Below are positions 18,526 to 27,357 of a DNA stretch of 44,902 nt, in pieces. The DNA is from an uncultured Paludibacter sp. Its GTDB lineage: Bacteria > Bacteroidota > Bacteroidia > Bacteroidales > Paludibacteraceae. The translations under genes and the position numbers were made by a program. Under the pieces are notes generated by a model. The model had not been told where the DNA came from, ran no database searches, and was given only the letters and a program-made list of their open reading frames with translations. The stretch covers positions 1 through 44,902 of the forward strand of contig CALFXE010000152.1 in assembly GCA_937927845.1 (NCBI GenBank), read 5' to 3'. The stretch's first letter is position 1, and each line of letters opens with the position of its first letter.

Positions 18526-21500
18526 ATGTATATAATGAAGTATATTAAATTCGCTGTTTTATGGTTTTGTTTTTTTAACATCGCAAGTTTAAATGCTGAG
18601 ACTAAGCTTATTAATTTAAGGGTTGAATACATGACTAACCCAATTGGAATTGATGTAATATCGCCTCAATTTAGTTGGGAAATGCAGTCTTCCCGCAAGG
18701 GTATGAAACAAACAGCCTACGAAATTGGCCTTCTTAATGATCAAAATGAAGTAAATTGGTCAACAGGAGTTATTTCAGGTGATAGATCCGTAGGTATAAT
18801 ATGTGAAAATATTCCTTTACAATCTTCTACCCGATATAATTGGCAAGTTTCCGTATGGGATCAAAATGGAACTAAAATAACTTCGGAAGAAGAAGCGTTT
18901 TTTGAAACAGGTTTGCTTGATACAGGATGGGATGGGGCAGTTTGGCTTCAACATAAAGAAAAGAATTGGGCAGCTCAGCCTGTAACTTTTACTTTCTCAT
19001 GTGATGTTACTGTGCTTAATCAAAATGCAGGAATTATATTCGGAGCTACAGATATTCATAATATGCATATGTGGGCTATCAATACTTATGGAACTGCTAA
19101 TAATCAGCCGGCATTAAGAAGACATATATTTAAAGACGGACAGGTACATTATACTGAGGATGTTCCGCTTCCTTATACTACAGAACAAATTATCGGATAC
19201 GAAAGAAAACTTACCATTGATGTTGTCGATAAAATGATTCATACCTATTTAGATGGAAATTTAGTAGATAGTTATTATAGTCCTGATTTACAGCAAGCTT
19301 ATGTTGGTTTTCGTGTCTATACTGGAGATAATAATACACGTGAACATGCTTATATAGATAATGTGATTTATAGCTACTTAGATGAACAAGGAAATGTGCA
19401 TGAATTAACAGAAGATTTTGAAAATAGATCCAATGATTTTGAAGGAACTCAGGTAGTGGATGTTAATGGAAATTTCAAAATGAATCTAACAGCTCCAGGT
19501 AATGAGGATTTTAGAGTGCTACAAAGTGCATCACATGGAATTCCCATGTTTAGAACTCAGTTTGAATTAACTAAAACTGTGAAATCAGCTCGTCTGTACT
19601 CTTCTGCATTAGGTGTTTATAATCTATTTATGAATGGTGATAGAGTGGGTGTGACACAAGCTGATGGTAGTGTAGTGTATGATGAATTAAAACCAGGATG
19701 GACAGATTACAGAAAAACAATTTTTTATACAACTTATGATGTCAGTGATTTACTTCGTATAGGTGAAAATGTGGTTGCTGCGGAAGTATCATCAGGATGG
19801 TTTATGGGTAAAATTGCTCATAATGAGTATGGAGTGCATGCTCTTGGATTCTTAGCTAAATTACTGATTGAATATGAAGATGGTAGTGTTGAAACTTTTG
19901 TTACCAATACCAATACTTGGAAAAGCTCTAAAAATTCAGCTATTAGATTAGGTGATATATACGATGGCGAAAGCTATGATGCACGTAAAGAATCTGATTG
20001 GACTAAAGCAGATTTTGATGATAGTCAGTGGGAATATCCTGAGAAAAACAATTATTTCAAAGGAGAAGTTACAGCCTATATTGGAGAGCCTGTGCGCATA
20101 CGCCACGATTTAGATTTATCGCCCCAGAGCATATATATTTATGATAAAATTAATGATAACGGTCAAACTTTTGGAGAAGTCAATATTGTTGAAAGCTTTA
20201 AAAATCCGCAGTTTACATTAAAAAAAGGAGAAACTGCCATTATCGATTTTGGACAAAACTTCGTAGGATGGATAAAGTTTAAAGTGAAAGGTACACCTGG
20301 AAGTAGAATGACTGTTCGTTTTGCTGAGATGCTAAACGATTCTGGTGCAGAAGGTAGAGGAAATGATGATGCTAAAGGAACGCTTTATCTACGAAATCTT
20401 CGTTCAGCAAAAGCAACTTTAAACTATACTTTAAAAGGTGAAGATGAAGGTGAATCCTATCGTCCGTCTTCTACTTTCTATGGTTTTAGATATTGTGAAA
20501 TAACTGCTACTGATGATATAGTACTTGAAAATTTAGTTGGAGAAGTGGTTGGAAATATCAATGAAGAAAGATCATCTTTTACGACTAATAATGAATTGGT
20601 TAATCAGTTGTATAGCAATGTAATATGGGGACAAAGAGGCAATTTTTTGAGTGTTCCTACTGATTGTCCACAACGTGACGAACGACTTGGATGGATGGGT
20701 GATACACAAGTATTCTCACGTGCAGCTGCTTATAATGCTGATGTGGTTTCTTTCTTTAAAAAATGGGCAAAGGACGTGCGTGATAGTCAACAGCGCGATG
20801 GTACATATCCTTCTGTAGTTCCCGATAATTGGAATGTAGGTTATGGTCGCACAGCTTGGGCTGAAGCTGCTATCATTGTTCCATGGAATATTTATTTAAT
20901 GTATGGCGATAAACGCATGCTTCAAGAGCATTATGCTTCTATGGAGAAGTTTATGGCTTGGATGGCAACCCGACAGTTTGATGGGTATTTATATAATGGA
21001 GGTGATACTCAATATGGAGATTGGCTCGCCTACGAACATACAGATCCTCGCTATATCAGCGTTAGTTATTATGCTTATGTGGCTAAATTGATGACAAAAA
21101 TATCAAAAGCATTAAGCGAATCTGAAAATGATAGTTATGCGCAAAAAGCAAATCAATATTCTGAATTATATACTAATATCAAGAAAGAATTTCAGCGTAG
21201 GTATGTAAATTCGCGCAATGGAAATTTAAATGTAACATCACAAACTGCTTATTTATTAGCACTTCAAAATGATTTATTTCCAGATGAAAAAGGTACGGAA
21301 AACGGATTGTTGCAATTAAAGAGTAAAATAGCGAATAATGGTAATAAACTAAGTACAGGCTTTGTCGGAACAGCTACTCTCAATCAAACTTTAAGTGCTT
21401 ATGGAGCCGATGAAGTAGCTTATAATTTGCTTTTACAAAGAAATAATCCTTCTTGGTTGTATAGTGTTGATCAAGGGGCAACAACCATTTGGGAAAGATG

Positions 21501-22236
21501 GAATTCTTATACTATAGATGATGGATTTGGTGATCCAGGCATGAATTCGTTTAATCATTATGCTTATGGTGCTGTTTCGGAATGGATGTACAGATATATG
21601 GCAGGTATTGAAACTGATGAAAATAATCCAGCTTTCAAGCATATAATTTTACAACCTTGCTTAGATTTAAGAGATGTTCCAGAAAATAACTTAATTACTA
21701 TGGTGGATGCAAGTTTTGGGTCGTATTACGGACAGATAAAAAGTAAATGGGAAAGACTTTCAAACAAAAATTATCGCTTTACAGTCATCATACCTGCAAA
21801 TACTACTGCAACCATGTATATTCCGCGTTTAGATAATAACACTGCTTTATATAATAATGAGCTAAAAGCTGAAGATGTAGAGGGAGTGGTTTCTTTTGTT
21901 ATGGATGATGAGCAATATATTTTAGAGTTAGAATCAGGAACTTACACTTTTGAGACGAAAGAAACTTCAGGTTTAGGCTCTCAAAATCAATCAAATACTT
22001 TTTTAGATATATATCCCAACCCTATCAATAAGGGTGAAAGATTATTTGTAAATACTAATAACAATTCATCTTTCACACAGTATAAATTATATTCAGCCGT
22101 TGGTGATTTGATAACAAATTACGTAGCATCAGAACCTTTAACGTCATTTACTATGACCGCAAGTTCAGGTGTTTATTTGCTGAAAATATATTCGGATGAG
22201 GAGAAACATTTTCAAACAAAAATAATTGTACAATAA
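18526..22236 (+). CDS. GH78 alpha-L-rhamnosidase with inserted LamG-like domain, T9SS secreted
   Basis: Inverting exo-enzyme removing alpha-L-rhamnose. The start may equally be the ATG at 18535, which gives a cleaner signal peptide (MKYIKFAVLW). The N-terminal sandwich has the family opening (LRVEYMTNPIGID...PQFSWEM). An extra concanavalin-like domain is inserted at about 146-285 before the usual carbohydrate-binding domain (FELTKTVKSARLYSSALGVY). The (alpha/alpha)6 barrel carries TDCPQRDERLGWMGD with general acid E719 and D726, and the general base E990 in TIWERW. A C-terminal sandwich and a type IX tail (from IYPNP at about 1160) follow. At 1236 residues it is longer than most GH78 enzymes because of the insertion and tail. 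Target could be pectin-type rhamnogalacturonan side chains or a bacterial or algal exopolysaccharide. Confidence 0.94.
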   Translation: MYIMKYIKFAVLWFCFFNIASLNAETKLINLRVEYMTNPIGIDVISPQFSWEMQSSRKGMKQTAYEIGLLNDQNEVNWSTGVISGDRSVGIICENIPLQSSTRYNWQVSVWDQNGTKITSEEEAFFETGLLDTGWDGAVWLQHKEKNWAAQPVTFTFSCDVTVLNQNAGIIFGATDIHNMHMWAINTYGTANNQPALRRHIFKDGQVHYTEDVPLPYTTEQIIGYERKLTIDVVDKMIHTYLDGNLVDSYYSPDLQQAYVGFRVYTGDNNTREHAYIDNVIYSYLDEQGNVHELTEDFENRSNDFEGTQVVDVNGNFKMNLTAPGNEDFRVLQSASHGIPMFRTQFELTKTVKSARLYSSALGVYNLFMNGDRVGVTQADGSVVYDELKPGWTDYRKTIFYTTYDVSDLLRIGENVVAAEVSSGWFMGKIAHNEYGVHALGFLAKLLIEYEDGSVETFVTNTNTWKSSKNSAIRLGDIYDGESYDARKESDWTKADFDDSQWEYPEKNNYFKGEVTAYIGEPVRIRHDLDLSPQSIYIYDKINDNGQTFGEVNIVESFKNPQFTLKKGETAIIDFGQNFVGWIKFKVKGTPGSRMTVRFAEMLNDSGAEGRGNDDAKGTLYLRNLRSAKATLNYTLKGEDEGESYRPSSTFYGFRYCEITATDDIVLENLVGEVVGNINEERSSFTTNNELVNQLYSNVIWGQRGNFLSVPTDCPQRDERLGWMGDTQVFSRAAAYNADVVSFFKKWAKDVRDSQQRDGTYPSVVPDNWNVGYGRTAWAEAAIIVPWNIYLMYGDKRMLQEHYASMEKFMAWMATRQFDGYLYNGGDTQYGDWLAYEHTDPRYISVSYYAYVAKLMTKISKALSESENDSYAQKANQYSELYTNIKKEFQRRYVNSRNGNLNVTSQTAYLLALQNDLFPDEKGTENGLLQLKSKIANNGNKLSTGFVGTATLNQTLSAYGADEVAYNLLLQRNNPSWLYSVDQGATTIWERWNSYTIDDGFGDPGMNSFNHYAYGAVSEWMYRYMAGIETDENNPAFKHIILQPCLDLRDVPENNLITMVDASFGSYYGQIKSKWERLSNKNYRFTVIIPANTTATMYIPRLDNNTALYNNELKAEDVEGVVSFVMDDEQYILELESGTYTFETKETSGLGSQNQSNTFLDIYPNPINKGERLFVNTNNNSSFTQYKLYSAVGDLITNYVASEPLTSFTMTASSGVYLLKIYSDEEKHFQTKIIVQ

Positions 22237-22254
22237 AATATTAAATAGTTCAAA

Positions 22255-24525
22255 ATGAAAATCAGAGTAACATTATTCGTTTTTTTATCCTTCTTTTTCT
22301 CTTTGAAATCAGTAGGAAATAATCCTGTTGACTATGTAAGTACGTTGGTTGGTACTCAATCAAAACATTCCTTATCAACAGGAAATACTTATCCGGCAAT
22401 TGCACTTCCATGGGGAATGAATTTCTGGACACCACAGACAGGTAAGATGGGTGACGGTTGGGCATATACTTATGATGCTGATAAAATACGAGGTTTTAAA
22501 CAGACACATCAACCCAGTCCATGGATTAATGATTATGGACAATTTTCTATCATGCCGACTACAGGTAAAGCGATTTTTGATGAAGATGCCCGCGCAAGCT
22601 GGTTCTCACATAAAGCTGAAGTAGCACGCCCATACTATTACAAGGTATATCTTGCTGATTTCGATGTAGTAACTGAAATTACACCTACTGAAAGAGCAGC
22701 GATGTTTCGTTTTACTTTTCCTGATAGCAAAAACTCTTTTGTAACTATTGATGCATTTGATAGAGGTTCATATGTCAAAATTATCCCTGAAAAAAATAAA
22801 ATCATAGGTTATACAACAAAAAATAGTGGTGGAGTACCTCAGAATTTTAAAAACTATTTTGTTGTTGAGTTTGATAAAGCATTTACTTATACTTCGTCTG
22901 TTGTTAATGGGGTAATTAAAGAAAATTTATTAGAAGCCGACTGTAATCATGCAGGTGTGATTATTGGTTTTCCTACCAAAAGAGGTGAAGTTGTTCATGC
23001 GCGAGTGGCTTCTTCATTCATCAGTTTTGAACAAGCAGAACTAAATCTGAAAGAATTAGGCAACAAAAGTTTCGATATTGTTAAAACTGATAGCGAAAAA
23101 CAATGGAATGACATATTAGGTAGAATTGAAGTGAAAGATAAAAATATTGATAATCTTCGTACATTTTACTCAAGTCTCTATCGCTCAGTTCTTTTCCCAA
23201 GAAGTTTCTTTGAATATGATGCAAATGGTAATGTAGTCCATTACAGCCCCTATAACGGAGAAATAGAACAAGGCTATATGTTTACTGATACCGGATTTTG
23301 GGATACTTTCCGAGCTTTGTTCCCATTGCTTAATTTCCTTTATCCGGAAATGAACATAAAAATGCAAGAAGGACTCATAAACACATACAAAGAAAGTGGA
23401 TATTTTCCGGAATGGGCAAGTCCCGGACATCGTGGCTGCATGGTTGGTAATAATTCAGCATCCGTTTTAGCTGATGCATATTTGCAGGGTGTGAAAGTGA
23501 AAGAAGCCGATGTGTTATGGAAAGGAATTATCAGTACAGCAAATAGTGTTCATCCTACGGTAAAATCAACCGGAAGATGGGGATTTGATTATTATAATGA
23601 TTTAGGTTATGTGCCTAATGATGTGTATATCAATGAAAGTGCAGCACGAACTTTAGAATATGCGTACAATGACTGGTGTATTTATGAATTAGGAAAAGCA
23701 CTAAATAAACCTGAAAGTGAAATTCAGATTTATAGAGAAAGAAGTCAGAATTATAAGAATTTATTCAATTCGAAATATAATTTAATGGCGGGCAGGCAGA
23801 AGAATGGTGAATTTACCGAGCCTTTCAGTCCGTTTAAATGGGGTGGTGATTTCACTGAAGGTAATGCTTTACATTATACTTGGTCGGTGTTCCATGATCC
23901 TCAGGGATTGATAAATTTAATGGGAGGTAAAAAAACATTCAATCAGATGCTTGATACTGTATTTGCTCTGCCACCTATATTTGATGATAGCTATTATGGT
24001 GGTGTAATTCACGAAATTCGTGAAATGCAAATTATGAATATGGGTAATTATGCACATGGAAATCAACCTATTCAGCATATGATTTATATGTACAATTATT
24101 CGGGAGAACCATGGAAAGCTCAATATCATTTAAGGGAGGTGATGGATAAACTGTATTTTGCAACACCTGATGGCTATTGTGGTGATGAAGATAACGGTCA
24201 GACTTCAGCTTGGTATGTATTTTCAGCAATGGGTTTTTACCCTGTGTGTCCGGGAAGCGGTCAGTATGTTATTGGTTCGCCTATCTTCGACCAAGTGAAA
24301 CTAAATCTTACTAATGGTAAAAAACTTGAAATTACATCCAAGAAAAATAGTGCAGCTAATGTTTATGTTAATAAGCTGAAATTTAATGGGAAGAATTATC
24401 CGCACAATTATTTTGATATATCTTCCTTAAAGAAAGGTGGTAAGATTGTTTTTGAGATGGACAATAAACCTAACAAGCAAAGAGGTATCAAAGAGGAGAA
24501 TGCTCCTTATTCCATGTCAAAATAA
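22255..24525 (+). CDS. GH92 calcium-dependent alpha-mannosidase
   Basis: Inverting exo-alpha-mannosidase of the family that trims alpha-1,2-, 1,3-, 1,4- or 1,6-linked mannose. A signal peptide (about 1-22) precedes the N-terminal sandwich that opens with VDYVSTLVGTQS and TYPAIALPWGMNFWTPQT. The (alpha/alpha)6 domain shows SGYFPEWASPGH, NESAARTLEYAYNDW, GNQPIQHM and the acidic cluster D644-E-D646 in GDEDNGQTSAWY, where family members hold the catalytic base. It ends at residue 756 with no type IX tail, so it is probably periplasmic and acts on fragments produced outside. It is 18 bases after GH78 and 27 before the GxGYxYP gene. Linkage specificity cannot be assigned safely from sequence. Confidence 0.94.
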   Translation: MKIRVTLFVFLSFFFSLKSVGNNPVDYVSTLVGTQSKHSLSTGNTYPAIALPWGMNFWTPQTGKMGDGWAYTYDADKIRGFKQTHQPSPWINDYGQFSIMPTTGKAIFDEDARASWFSHKAEVARPYYYKVYLADFDVVTEITPTERAAMFRFTFPDSKNSFVTIDAFDRGSYVKIIPEKNKIIGYTTKNSGGVPQNFKNYFVVEFDKAFTYTSSVVNGVIKENLLEADCNHAGVIIGFPTKRGEVVHARVASSFISFEQAELNLKELGNKSFDIVKTDSEKQWNDILGRIEVKDKNIDNLRTFYSSLYRSVLFPRSFFEYDANGNVVHYSPYNGEIEQGYMFTDTGFWDTFRALFPLLNFLYPEMNIKMQEGLINTYKESGYFPEWASPGHRGCMVGNNSASVLADAYLQGVKVKEADVLWKGIISTANSVHPTVKSTGRWGFDYYNDLGYVPNDVYINESAARTLEYAYNDWCIYELGKALNKPESEIQIYRERSQNYKNLFNSKYNLMAGRQKNGEFTEPFSPFKWGGDFTEGNALHYTWSVFHDPQGLINLMGGKKTFNQMLDTVFALPPIFDDSYYGGVIHEIREMQIMNMGNYAHGNQPIQHMIYMYNYSGEPWKAQYHLREVMDKLYFATPDGYCGDEDNGQTSAWYVFSAMGFYPVCPGSGQYVIGSPIFDQVKLNLTNGKKLEITSKKNSAANVYVNKLKFNGKNYPHNYFDISSLKKGGKIVFEMDNKPNKQRGIKEENAPYSMSK

Positions 24526-24552
24526 TTATCACGTTAAACTAAAATTATTATA

Positions 24553-27288
24553 ATGAGGGTTTTATTTATATTATTCGTATCAAGTTTTCTTTGTTTTGTT
24601 CATGCCCAAATAACTTGGCCTGAGGGACAATTATTACCTACTTTTCCGGCATCAGCTGAAACACAAGATTTGATTTATTTGAATGGAAGCATTACACCTT
24701 ATGCTGACACTCCTTTGATATGGCAAGCTGAAGATCCTGCAATGCAACATGAGACCGGACGATTGGAAAGTGAAGGTTGGTTATGTGAACCAAATGTTGA
24801 CACAGCTAATAAATACATGCTTTACGGACAGTATGACAGGAATGTTACAAGTGGACAGAATGTTGCAGAATTTCGTTTGAAAATAGATAATAATACTGCT
24901 AATAATGATGAAGTAGCAGAGATAGATGTTAGAAATGCTACAACAGGTACAGTGTTGGCTACTAAACTAATACGTCGTCAAGACTTTACGAATGCACAAG
25001 TGTATATTCTTTTTACTTTGCCATTTTTAATGCCTACAGATAATCAAGAAATTGAATTGAGAATCTTTTGGAAGGGTAAAACCTATTTAAAAGTTGATTA
25101 TGTGAGAGTTAGACAAGATAATCGCGATGCCGAATATTATCTATTTTCTTCTTTGAAGGGGTTGATAAACAGAGTTCAGCCTCGTATATTTTCTTATGAA
25201 GGAGACGCTTTGGCTGAGGGACCTTATACATGGCTGCAATCTTTGGGTTATAAATATAATGATCATAAAACCAATACGTGGAATGTGTTGACTAAATATA
25301 AATCGGAGATTTCTGGTATTATTATATATGATCCGGCACAGGTACATACGGTAAATTATGCAATCCCTTTAGCTCATAAGTTAAATGCACTGATAGTTGC
25401 TCCCTCATTAGTTGACAAACTAACTTCTTCACCATATAATTATCCAATATTAGAAGATTTGCGTGGAAGATTTAACAGTGAGCAAGAAATTTATCAAGCT
25501 GTGTATGACAATCATTGGCCCTCTGCGGATAAACGTGTTCTTATTGGATTAAGTCCTATACATCATAAAGCTTCATTACGCGAATATGCTATTGGTATTG
25601 GTGCTTCAGTAATATGGTTAGATCCCAAGAAGACAGCCGAAAGTAATTTGTTGAATAAATTTCTTAAAGATATGCCTGTTGGTGCAAATTGTATGGGATG
25701 GTGGCCTGAAGAAGAGCCGGGTGTTACTCGTGTGTCGAATTATGGCTTTACAACAATCCCAAGTGATTATGCAACTAATCTGGCATTTCATAGTGGAACA
25801 TCGCGTGAAATTAAACCTGCTCCAATGCCTGCAAAACCACAATTGGAGAATAAGATTTATGTGGCATTTATTCTGAGTGATGGTGATAACTTGCAATATA
25901 TAGAACACTTACAGCGTAAACTGTGGAATAATAAAGACAGAGGGTCTGTACCAATAGGTTGGACAATCTCTCCTTCAATGGTAGATGCCATGCCTGCAGC
26001 TCTCAATCATATGCATGAATCATCTACTGAAAACGACAATTTAATTTCAGGTCCCTCCGGTTATGGTTATACTTATCCTAATAATTGGTTAAACTACTCT
26101 TTAGGTGATGAGTTAGCCGGATTTGTTGCTAAAACTGAGGAATATAATTACAAAGCAGGAATACGGGTTATTACGATTTGGAACACGATTACCGGAGGAA
26201 TAAATAGTACAGTAGGTACTTCTTTTGCTAACAATTCGCGCACCTTATTGGGATTAACCGCTCAAAATACAGGTGGTGTCATGAGCATTTACGGAGGTAC
26301 AAGAGACCCCGATATCAACCGACTTCCCGGAAAGCCGCTTTCTTGTAATTATTGTACCAACGAGCAGGCGATGAAAGACCATATTGCCTCGGCAGCAAAG
26401 AATTGGGACGGTAATTCGCCACGTTTTGCGATTATTCAGGCGCAGCCATGGAATAATGTAACACCAACAAGCTTTAAAAATGTAGCAAATAGTCTTGGAG
26501 CCGATTATGTAGTTGTTCGTCCCGATCATATTTTCCAACTAATCCGTGAAGCTAACAACCTGACAATAAATCCGGGAGCTATAGAAGGAGAGGGTGAAGG
26601 TCTTACTGCTGATTATTTCAATGGAATGAATTTCGAAACAAAAATTGCATCAAGAATAGATGGAAATGTTAATTTTAATTGGGATATTAATGCGCCTATG
26701 GATGATGTGAATGCAGATAATTTCTCTGTTAGGTGGACAGGACAAGTTGCTCCGAGATATTCCGGTTATTATACATTTTATGTTACTGCTGATAATGGTT
26801 GCAAGTTGTGGGTTGATAATAAGTTGGTAATTGATAAATGGACAGGCAATCAGGGTATAGCATATTCAGCCACTGTGAAATTAGATGTAACTCAAAAGTA
26901 CGATTTGAAGCTTGAATACTACGATAATAGAGGTGCAGCATCGTGTAAACTCGAATGGGCAAGTGCATTTGAATCACGCGAGGTTATTCCCCAAAGTCAA
27001 TTGTTTAAAGATATTTCATCAACCGGATTAATATCTATAGATGATGCAGAACAGCTGAAGGTATTCCCAAGTAAGCTTGAAAAAGGCATAGTGAATATTG
27101 AACTGAAAGATGCCGGTAGCTACGAAAAAATGGTTTATGTGCACGACCTGAGTGGAAAGTTGTTGATGTCGCAGTCGTTTGCAGGAAATCATTTTCAAGT
27201 AGATATGAATAACTATGCAAAAGGCGTATATCTTATTTCAGTACAATCGAATCGGCAAAATAAAACAATTCGGTTTATGTATGATTAA
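24553..27288 (+). CDS. GxGYxYP-family putative glycoside hydrolase with PA14 domain, T9SS secreted
   Basis: Exported protein of the GxGYxYP family, a presumed glycoside hydrolase group whose reaction is not established. A signal peptide (ends CFVHAQ) leads to a carbohydrate-binding-like sandwich (about 50-195; WQAEDPAMQHETGRL). The GxGYxYP N-terminal and core regions follow, with AFILSDGDNLQY and the name motif G503-Y-G-Y-T-Y-P509. After IRPDHIFQL-type closing sequence comes a PA14 domain at about 680-815 (GLTADYFNG, DNGCKLWVDNKLVIDKW), a fold that commonly binds carbohydrate, and then a type IX tail. Bases 26281-26460 are locally richer in G+C than the rest of the gene. It pairs with the divergent paralogue two genes downstream, with GH76 between, which links it to mannan or glycoprotein breakdown by context only. 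Confidence 0.85.
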   Translation: MRVLFILFVSSFLCFVHAQITWPEGQLLPTFPASAETQDLIYLNGSITPYADTPLIWQAEDPAMQHETGRLESEGWLCEPNVDTANKYMLYGQYDRNVTSGQNVAEFRLKIDNNTANNDEVAEIDVRNATTGTVLATKLIRRQDFTNAQVYILFTLPFLMPTDNQEIELRIFWKGKTYLKVDYVRVRQDNRDAEYYLFSSLKGLINRVQPRIFSYEGDALAEGPYTWLQSLGYKYNDHKTNTWNVLTKYKSEISGIIIYDPAQVHTVNYAIPLAHKLNALIVAPSLVDKLTSSPYNYPILEDLRGRFNSEQEIYQAVYDNHWPSADKRVLIGLSPIHHKASLREYAIGIGASVIWLDPKKTAESNLLNKFLKDMPVGANCMGWWPEEEPGVTRVSNYGFTTIPSDYATNLAFHSGTSREIKPAPMPAKPQLENKIYVAFILSDGDNLQYIEHLQRKLWNNKDRGSVPIGWTISPSMVDAMPAALNHMHESSTENDNLISGPSGYGYTYPNNWLNYSLGDELAGFVAKTEEYNYKAGIRVITIWNTITGGINSTVGTSFANNSRTLLGLTAQNTGGVMSIYGGTRDPDINRLPGKPLSCNYCTNEQAMKDHIASAAKNWDGNSPRFAIIQAQPWNNVTPTSFKNVANSLGADYVVVRPDHIFQLIREANNLTINPGAIEGEGEGLTADYFNGMNFETKIASRIDGNVNFNWDINAPMDDVNADNFSVRWTGQVAPRYSGYYTFYVTADNGCKLWVDNKLVIDKWTGNQGIAYSATVKLDVTQKYDLKLEYYDNRGAASCKLEWASAFESREVIPQSQLFKDISSTGLISIDDAEQLKVFPSKLEKGIVNIELKDAGSYEKMVYVHDLSGKLLMSQSFAGNHFQVDMNNYAKGVYLISVQSNRQNKTIRFMYD

Positions 27289-27336
27289 GCCATTTAGAAA
27301 CTTATATAATAAGAGTCAACAAGTAATTAAAAATTT

Positions 27337-27357
27337 ATGAAGAGGATATATATATGA
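27337..27357 (+). other. Six-codon leader frame overlapping the GH76 start
   Basis: ATG at 27337 opens a frame for Met-Lys-Arg-Ile-Tyr-Ile whose TGA (27355-27357) overlaps the GH76 ATG (27354-27356) as ATGA. The purine-rich GAAGAGGA just upstream could serve as a ribosome binding site for GH76. Translational coupling is possible, but so is chance. Confidence 0.2.
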
